Source: Acidocella aquatica
Lineage (GTDB): Bacteria > Pseudomonadota > Alphaproteobacteria > Acetobacterales > Acetobacteraceae
DNA length: 64,000 nucleotides
Direction of reading: 5' to 3'
Assembly: GCF_030160635.1 (NCBI RefSeq)
Contig: NZ_BSOS01000088.1
Coordinates: forward strand, 1-64,000
A program made the translations under genes and the position numbers. This document shows positions 59,019-64,000 of the stretch, piece after piece (the stretch's first letter is position 1; each line of letters opens with the position of its first letter). The notes under the pieces are model-generated. The model did not search any database. It was given only the letters and a program-made list of their open reading frames with translations, and was not told the DNA's origin.

Positions 59019-60227
59019 GTGGCAGAAGCTTTTATTTACGATCATGTTCGCACGCCGCGCGGTAAAGGGCGCTCCGACGGGTCGTTGCATGAGATTCCGG
59101 CAATTGAGCTGGCAACGCAGGTACTCGCCGCCCTGCGCGACCGCAACGGGCTGGACACGAGCTTGCTCGACGACGTGATACTGGGCTGCGCGCAGCCCGT
59201 GGGTGAGCAGGGCGGCAATATCGCCCGTGGCGCCGTGGTCAACGCTGGCTATGCGCATGTCGTACCCGGTCAGCAAATCCACCGCTTTTGCGCGTCCGGG
59301 CTTGAGGCGGTGAACACCGCGGCCGCACTGGTAATGTCCGGCCAGGCAAACGCCGTCATCGGCGGCGGTATCGAGTGCATGTCACGCACCTTCATGGGAG
59401 CGGACAGCGGCGGCTGGTGCGCCGACCCCGGCGTCGCCTACCGCAACTACTACGCGCCGCAGGGTATCGGCGCGGATATGATCGCCACGCTAGATGGCTT
59501 CAGCCGCACCGATGTCGACGCTTATGCGGTGCAGAGCCAGCAACGCGCCGCGGAGGCCTGGAAAGCCGGGCGGTTCAAGAAGTCGATCCTTCCTATCCAT
59601 GACGTGCTGGGTGAAATTCTGCTGGACCATGACGAACACATGCGCCCCGGCACTACACTGGAGACCCTGAGTACGCTGAAAGCCTCGTTCGAGGGCATGG
59701 GCATGAAAGGTGGCTTTGATGCCGTCGCGCTGGAGCGTTACCCGGAAATGGAAGCCGTCAGCCATGTCCACCACGGCGGCAATTCCAGCGGCATTGTTGA
59801 TGGTTCAGCCGGCGTGCTGGTTGGCAGCGCTGAATTCGGCAAGGCTGCGGGCCTCAGACCGCGTGGGCGCATCAAGGGCTTTGCCTCTATCGGCAGTGAG
59901 CCGACCATCATGCTCACTGCGCCCGCTGACGTTACCAATAAATTGTTCAAACGCATGGGCATGACCAAAAAGGACATCGACCTGTTCGAAATTAACGAAG
60001 CCTTCGCGGCGGTGGTCATGCGCTTCATGCGCGCCATCGGCCTTGACCCCGCGATCGTGAACGTGAACGGCGGAGCGATCGCCATGGGCCACCCGCTGGG
60101 TGCCACGGGCGCTATGATCCTGGGAACCCTGCTCGACGAGCTGGAGCGCCGCGATCTCGAAACCGGCCTGATCACGCTTTGCGTGGGCAATGGCATGGGG
60201 ACGGCAACAATCATCGAGCGCATCTAA
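59019..60227 (+). CDS. Acetyl-CoA acyltransferase (thiolase, FadA type)
   Basis: 402 aa. Cleaves 3-ketoacyl-CoA with CoA in beta-oxidation. The acyl-accepting Cys is in QIHRFCASGLEAV; further active-site motifs are EINEAFAAV, GGAIAMGHPLGATGA and the C-terminal LCVGNGMGTATIIERI. GTG 59019 (MAEAFIYDHVRTPRGKG, with GGAG six bases before) is preferred over the longer frame from 58953, which runs into debris. It is 31 bases upstream of the FadB-type gene. Confidence 0.93.
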   Translation: MAEAFIYDHVRTPRGKGRSDGSLHEIPAIELATQVLAALRDRNGLDTSLLDDVILGCAQPVGEQGGNIARGAVVNAGYAHVVPGQQIHRFCASGLEAVNTAAALVMSGQANAVIGGGIECMSRTFMGADSGGWCADPGVAYRNYYAPQGIGADMIATLDGFSRTDVDAYAVQSQQRAAEAWKAGRFKKSILPIHDVLGEILLDHDEHMRPGTTLETLSTLKASFEGMGMKGGFDAVALERYPEMEAVSHVHHGGNSSGIVDGSAGVLVGSAEFGKAAGLRPRGRIKGFASIGSEPTIMLTAPADVTNKLFKRMGMTKKDIDLFEINEAFAAVVMRFMRAIGLDPAIVNVNGGAIAMGHPLGATGAMILGTLLDELERRDLETGLITLCVGNGMGTATIIERI

Positions 60228-60258
60228 GCAAGCGCTACCAGACTGGGACGAAGCAGTT

Positions 60259-62421
60259 ATGAAGCATATCCGGATTGATACCGACGCTGATGGCGTTGCC
60301 ATCCTCACGCTCGACAATGCCGATGAATCGGTAAATTTGGTCTCCCCGGTTTTCGTCGAGGAATTAACCGAAGCGGTGGAACAGCTGGCTCAGGATGCCA
60401 GCGTAACCGGTGTTGTCGTCACCTCGGCAAAAAAACTGTTCATGGCCGGTGCCGACCTCAAATTCCTGGTCGGTTGCTACGACAATGGCATGACCAAGGC
60501 CGAGGCGTATGCGTTCAGCCAGAAGGCCACCGCGATGCATCGCCGCATGGAAACCAGCGGCAAACCCTGGGTGGCGGCAATCAACGGCGCGGCGCTCGGT
60601 GGAGGGTATGAGCTATGTCTCGCCTGCCATGGCCGCGTGATCGTCGATGATCCCAAGGCCGTCGTCGGTCTGCCAGAAGTGAAGGTCGGCCTATTGCCCG
60701 GTTCCGGCGGCACACAGCGTCTGGTGCGGCTGGTTGGCGTAGAACGCGGGCTGGACCTGCTTCTCGAAGGCACCAACCTGGCTCCGGCACAGGCGCTCGC
60801 GGCTGGTCTGGTTGATAAAATCGTACCTGCTGCCGAGTTGCTGAGTGCGGCAAAGCAATGGCTGGCGGAACATCCCGACCCGGTCCGGGCCTGGGACAAA
60901 AAGGGCTTTTCGCTGCCTGAAACTGCCGGACTGCTCAACCCGTCAGCTGCGGGGTTCTTCTCCTTCAAGGCGGCAAAGGCGACCACCATGGGCCGCAACT
61001 ACCCGGCACCCATTGCCATCACCTCCGCGGTGTTCGAAGGCGTCCAACTGCCGTTCGACCGCGCACTGAAAATTGAGTCCAAATATTTCGCGAAGCTGCT
61101 AACCAGCCCAGTGGCCCGTAACATCATCCGCACCAATTTCATCAACAAGGGCGCGGCTGAACATCTGGCCTACCGTCCGGCCAACGTACCCAAATCTACC
61201 GTGAAGAAGCTTGGAATTCTCGGCGCCGGCCTTATGGGCGCCGGCATTGCCAACGTGGCGGCGGGAGTTGGCATTGAGGTTGTGCTGCTCGATGGCACGG
61301 CCGAGCGCGCGGCGGCCGGTAAGGCCGCCATCGCGGCCAACCTTGCCAAGGATGTCGAGCGCAAGCGCCGCACCCAGGCATCGGTGGATGCCCTGCTCGC
61401 GCGTATAACCCCCACGGATGATTACGCCCTGCTGGCGGGTGCCGATCTGGTGGTGGAGGCCGTGTTCGAGGACGTGAAAGTTAAAGCGGATGTAACGGCC
61501 AAGGCCGAGGCCGTGCTTCCCGCCACCGCTGTATTCGCCACCAACACCTCTACATTGCCGATCACAATCCTCTCCAAAGCCTCAATCCGGCCGGACCGTT
61601 TCATCGGCCTGCACTTCTTTTCGCCGGTTGAGCGCATGGCGCTGGTCGAGGTCATCATGGGCAAATCCACCAGCCCGGAAACCCTGGCCCATGGGCTGGA
61701 TTTCGTAGCCCAATTGCGCAAGACGCCGATCGTGGTGAACGACAATCGCGGCTTCTACACCTCCCGCGTGTTCGCCACCTTCACGCATGAGGGCATGGCA
61801 ATGCTGGAGGAAGGCATCAGCCCGGCACGCATTGAAAATGGCGCCCGTCAGGCCGGCATGGCCATCGGCCCGCTGGCGTTGCTCGACGAAGTGACTCTGG
61901 ATCTGCCCTTGAAAATTGTCGACCAAGCCATTGCCGATCTGGGTAGCAGCTACGAGCCACCTGTCGGCACCAACGTCCTGCGCCGGATGATCCTTGAGGC
62001 AAAACGCTCCAGCCGCAAGGCTGGTGGCGGCTTCTACGAATATCCTGCCGGCGGCAAAAAGCATCTCTGGCCCGGTCTGGCGTCTGTTTTCCCGCTTGCC
62101 GCCGAGCAACCCCCGATCGATGAGATCAAGAACCGCTTCCTCTGCGTGCAGGCGATCGAGACGGCCCGCTGCCTGGAAGAAAATGTGCTGATGCACGCTG
62201 AAGATGGTGACATCGGGTCGGTCCTTGGCTGGAATTTCCCGATCTGGACCGGTGGCACACTGTCATACATCGACACCGTCGGCCTGGAGAGTTTTGTGAA
62301 GACGTGCGACAATCTGGCGGACAAGCACGGCAAGCGCTTCCGCCCCTCCGCTTGGTTGCGCCAGCGCGCGGCGGCGGGTCAGCAATTCCTCAGCAAAACC
62401 AAAAAATCAGCGGCGGCATAA
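60259..62421 (+). CDS. Bifunctional enoyl-CoA hydratase / 3-hydroxyacyl-CoA dehydrogenase (FadB/FadJ type)
   Basis: 720 aa. N-terminal crotonase domain with the oxyanion-hole AGADLKFLVG and NGAALGGGYELCLACH, and catalytic Glu residues around GLPEVKVGLLPGSGGTQ. The dehydrogenase domain has the NAD motif LGILGAGLMGAGIANVAAG, and HFFSPVERM holds the catalytic His. ATG 60259 (MKHIRIDTDADGVAIL) is chosen by homology. It forms an operon with the thiolase and acyl-CoA dehydrogenase. Confidence 0.95.
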   Translation: MKHIRIDTDADGVAILTLDNADESVNLVSPVFVEELTEAVEQLAQDASVTGVVVTSAKKLFMAGADLKFLVGCYDNGMTKAEAYAFSQKATAMHRRMETSGKPWVAAINGAALGGGYELCLACHGRVIVDDPKAVVGLPEVKVGLLPGSGGTQRLVRLVGVERGLDLLLEGTNLAPAQALAAGLVDKIVPAAELLSAAKQWLAEHPDPVRAWDKKGFSLPETAGLLNPSAAGFFSFKAAKATTMGRNYPAPIAITSAVFEGVQLPFDRALKIESKYFAKLLTSPVARNIIRTNFINKGAAEHLAYRPANVPKSTVKKLGILGAGLMGAGIANVAAGVGIEVVLLDGTAERAAAGKAAIAANLAKDVERKRRTQASVDALLARITPTDDYALLAGADLVVEAVFEDVKVKADVTAKAEAVLPATAVFATNTSTLPITILSKASIRPDRFIGLHFFSPVERMALVEVIMGKSTSPETLAHGLDFVAQLRKTPIVVNDNRGFYTSRVFATFTHEGMAMLEEGISPARIENGARQAGMAIGPLALLDEVTLDLPLKIVDQAIADLGSSYEPPVGTNVLRRMILEAKRSSRKAGGGFYEYPAGGKKHLWPGLASVFPLAAEQPPIDEIKNRFLCVQAIETARCLEENVLMHAEDGDIGSVLGWNFPIWTGGTLSYIDTVGLESFVKTCDNLADKHGKRFRPSAWLRQRAAAGQQFLSKTKKSAAA

Positions 62422-62423
62422 TA

Positions 62424-63584
62424 ATGGCCATGCAACGGCTCATTTTTGACGCGGATCATGACATGTTCCGCGATCAGGTCCGGCGTTTCTTCCAGAGGGA
62501 AATTGCCCCGCACGCAGAGAAATGGCGCGAACGCGGCTACGTTGACCGCGAGGCGTTCCTCAAAGCCGGTGAGCAAGGCTATCTGTTGATGTACGCCGAC
62601 CCCGAATACGGCGGGGCAGGTGTTGCCGATTTCCGTTACGAGCAGATTGTCTACGAGGAAAACATCCGCCACGGCGAAATCGGATTCTATATCAACTTGC
62701 ACTCCGGTCTGGTCGGGCCTTATCTCAACAAGCTCGGCACACCCGAGCAAAAGGCGCGCTTCCTCCCCGGCTGCATCTCCGGCGAGACCATCCTGGCTGT
62801 CGCCATGACCGAACCCGGCGCCGGCAGCGATCTCGCGGGCATGAAAACCCGCGCAGAGGATAAAGGCGGCCACTGGGTCCTAAACGGCTCCAAAACCTAC
62901 ATCTCAAACGGATTTCTGGCTGACCTCGTCGTCGTCGCCGCCCGCACTTCGGCGGAAAAGCATGGCATCGGCCTGTTCCTGGTCGAGCGCGGCATGAAGG
63001 GCTTTGAGCGCGGCCGCCGCCTCTCCAAAATGGGCCTCTCGGCGCAGGACACATCGGAGTTATTCTTCGAGGATGTTATCATCCCCAAGGAAAACGTGCT
63101 GGGTGATCCCACCTCAGGCTTTCGCAATCTGGCGCAGTTCCTCGCGGGCGAGCGCCTGATCGCCGGCATAGGCGCCATCGCGGCGGCGCAGGAGGCGTTC
63201 GACATCACGCTCGACTACGTGATGCAGCGCAAGGCTTTCGGCAAGCCCATCGGCACGTTCCAGCACAGCCGCTTCGTGATGGCGCAGCTACGTTCGGAAC
63301 TTGACGCCGTGCAGACGTTCATCGACCAATGCGCCCTTCTGTATAACGACGGCCGCCTGCCCTCGGAGGTCGCCGCCTCGGTGAAGCTGCTGGCGACTGA
63401 GCTTGAAGGCAAGGTGATGGACGCCTGCGTGCAGTTGCACGGTGGTGCTGGCTACATGGATGAATACCGGATTTCGCGCATGTACACCGACGCGCGGGTT
63501 TCGCGCATTTTCGCGGGCACTTCTGAAATCATGAAAGAAATCATTGGCCGCGGCCTCGGCCTCGACGAACGTAAGGTCAAATAA
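62424..63584 (+). CDS. Acyl-CoA dehydrogenase
   Basis: 386 aa flavoprotein doing the first oxidation of fatty acyl-CoA. Family signatures AMTEPGAGSDLAGMKTRA, GSKTYISNG, and the C-terminal QLHGGAGYMDEYRISRMYTD then GTSEIMKEIIGR. The catalytic glutamate is likely within the C-terminal GAGYMDEYRISR...GTSEI region. Start ATG 62424 is 2 bases after the preceding stop. Confidence 0.95.
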   Translation: MAMQRLIFDADHDMFRDQVRRFFQREIAPHAEKWRERGYVDREAFLKAGEQGYLLMYADPEYGGAGVADFRYEQIVYEENIRHGEIGFYINLHSGLVGPYLNKLGTPEQKARFLPGCISGETILAVAMTEPGAGSDLAGMKTRAEDKGGHWVLNGSKTYISNGFLADLVVVAARTSAEKHGIGLFLVERGMKGFERGRRLSKMGLSAQDTSELFFEDVIIPKENVLGDPTSGFRNLAQFLAGERLIAGIGAIAAAQEAFDITLDYVMQRKAFGKPIGTFQHSRFVMAQLRSELDAVQTFIDQCALLYNDGRLPSEVAASVKLLATELEGKVMDACVQLHGGAGYMDEYRISRMYTDARVSRIFAGTSEIMKEIIGRGLGLDERKVK

Positions 63585-63628
63585 CATCGATTGTCTGCCA
63601 CAGCCGTGGCGATGGGAAGGATAAACAC

Positions 63629-64000
63629 ATGCGGTTCCTGCGATTTTCACAAAACGGGCGGCTTGGTCTGGCGGTTGCGCATAACGGCGCGTTCCACGGC
63701 CTGTTCGCGGGCGATGCCGGCTATCCGGGCGACCTGCCGGACCTGCTCAATGGCGGGCTGGAAGGCCTGAAGACCGCCGGCGCCGCGTTGGCGAAAGGCC
63801 CGGAAATTGACGAAACCACCATCGCTTATCTGCCGCCGTTGCCCAACCCCGGCAAAATCATTTGTCTCGGCCTCAACTATAAGGACCACGCCGCCGAGGG
63901 CGGGTTTGAGGTGCCGGCCTTCCCCACCGTGTTCGCCCGCTTCGCATCCGGCCTCATTGGCCACGAAGCGCCGATTCTGCGGCCAAAGGTTTCCGACGCG
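63629..64000 (+). CDS. Fumarylacetoacetate hydrolase family protein, 5' part
   Basis: The first 124 codons are inside the window; the frame is open at the right edge. The N-terminal MRFLRFSQNGRLGLAVAHNG and then PNPGKIICLGLNYKDHAAEGG (the GLNYxDHA-type signature) identify the FAH superfamily of metal-dependent C-C hydrolases or decarboxylases for ring-cleavage products. ATG 63629 follows GGGAAGG. It appears to continue the fad operon, suggesting breakdown of a ring-derived acyl-CoA, but the substrate is unknown. Confidence 0.88.
   Translation, partial: MRFLRFSQNGRLGLAVAHNGAFHGLFAGDAGYPGDLPDLLNGGLEGLKTAGAALAKGPEIDETTIAYLPPLPNPGKIICLGLNYKDHAAEGGFEVPAFPTVFARFASGLIGHEAPILRPKVSDA

Overview
This window is a dense, GC-rich (roughly 60-65% by eye) stretch of chromosome from a Gram-negative alphaproteobacterium. 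The argJ - parvulin isomerase - secA order, the lipopolysaccharide sugar genes, the single-chain type-II homoserine kinase and the MITE-like and REP-like intergenic repeats fit Acetobacteraceae (an Acidocella or Acidiphilium relative). That placement is an inference from gene content, not from a marker-gene search.

Layout. Positions 1-7.1 kb hold accessory metabolism: the start of a beta-keto-acid cleavage enzyme, a Pcm/erythromycin-esterase fusion, a Rieske oxygenase behind a strong promoter with a perfect palindrome, a short-chain dehydrogenase-like protein without the canonical active-site Tyr, a MarR regulator and an MFS transporter. From 7.3 to 20.5 kb lies the most striking block: creatininase (crnA), an NCS1 permease, creatinase (creA), serine hydroxymethyltransferase (glyA), heterotetrameric sarcosine oxidase (soxBDAG) and L-serine dehydratase (sdaA). 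All are on the minus strand, with a divergent LysR regulator. Read together they encode creatinine -> creatine -> sarcosine (+ urea) -> glycine + methylene-THF -> serine -> pyruvate + ammonia.

From 20.5 to 25 kb is a membrane glycosyltransferase with rfbFGH (CDP-dideoxyhexose precursor synthesis). Then come speED (spermidine), and gcvTHP (glycine cleavage) under a tandem glycine riboswitch. From 31 to 49 kb there is mostly housekeeping: an ABC ATPase, a DnaJ-like protein, rnhA, thrB, mreB, two paralogous glycine-zipper lipoproteins, htpG, hisN-like, a duplicated-domain cytochrome c, kdsB, pheA, a LigB-type dioxygenase, a REP-associated transposase with three REP copies, slipin, MaoC, rmuC, SCO1 and an aminotransferase. 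From 49 to 58 kb are a tiny membrane protein, lpd, pdxJ, argJ, a parvulin, a bestrophin and secA. A short graveyard of integrase, IS3 and IS110 remnants (58.0-58.95 kb) separates secA from a beta-oxidation operon (thiolase, FadB-type bifunctional enzyme, acyl-CoA dehydrogenase, FAH-family hydrolase) that runs off the right edge.

Two repeat families stand out. One is a ~100-bp, hairpin-rich, TA-flanked element present at five sites; at all five, a gene's TAG stop codon is formed at the element boundary. The other is a REP family around its RAYT transposase, one copy of which supplies the RAYT stop codon.
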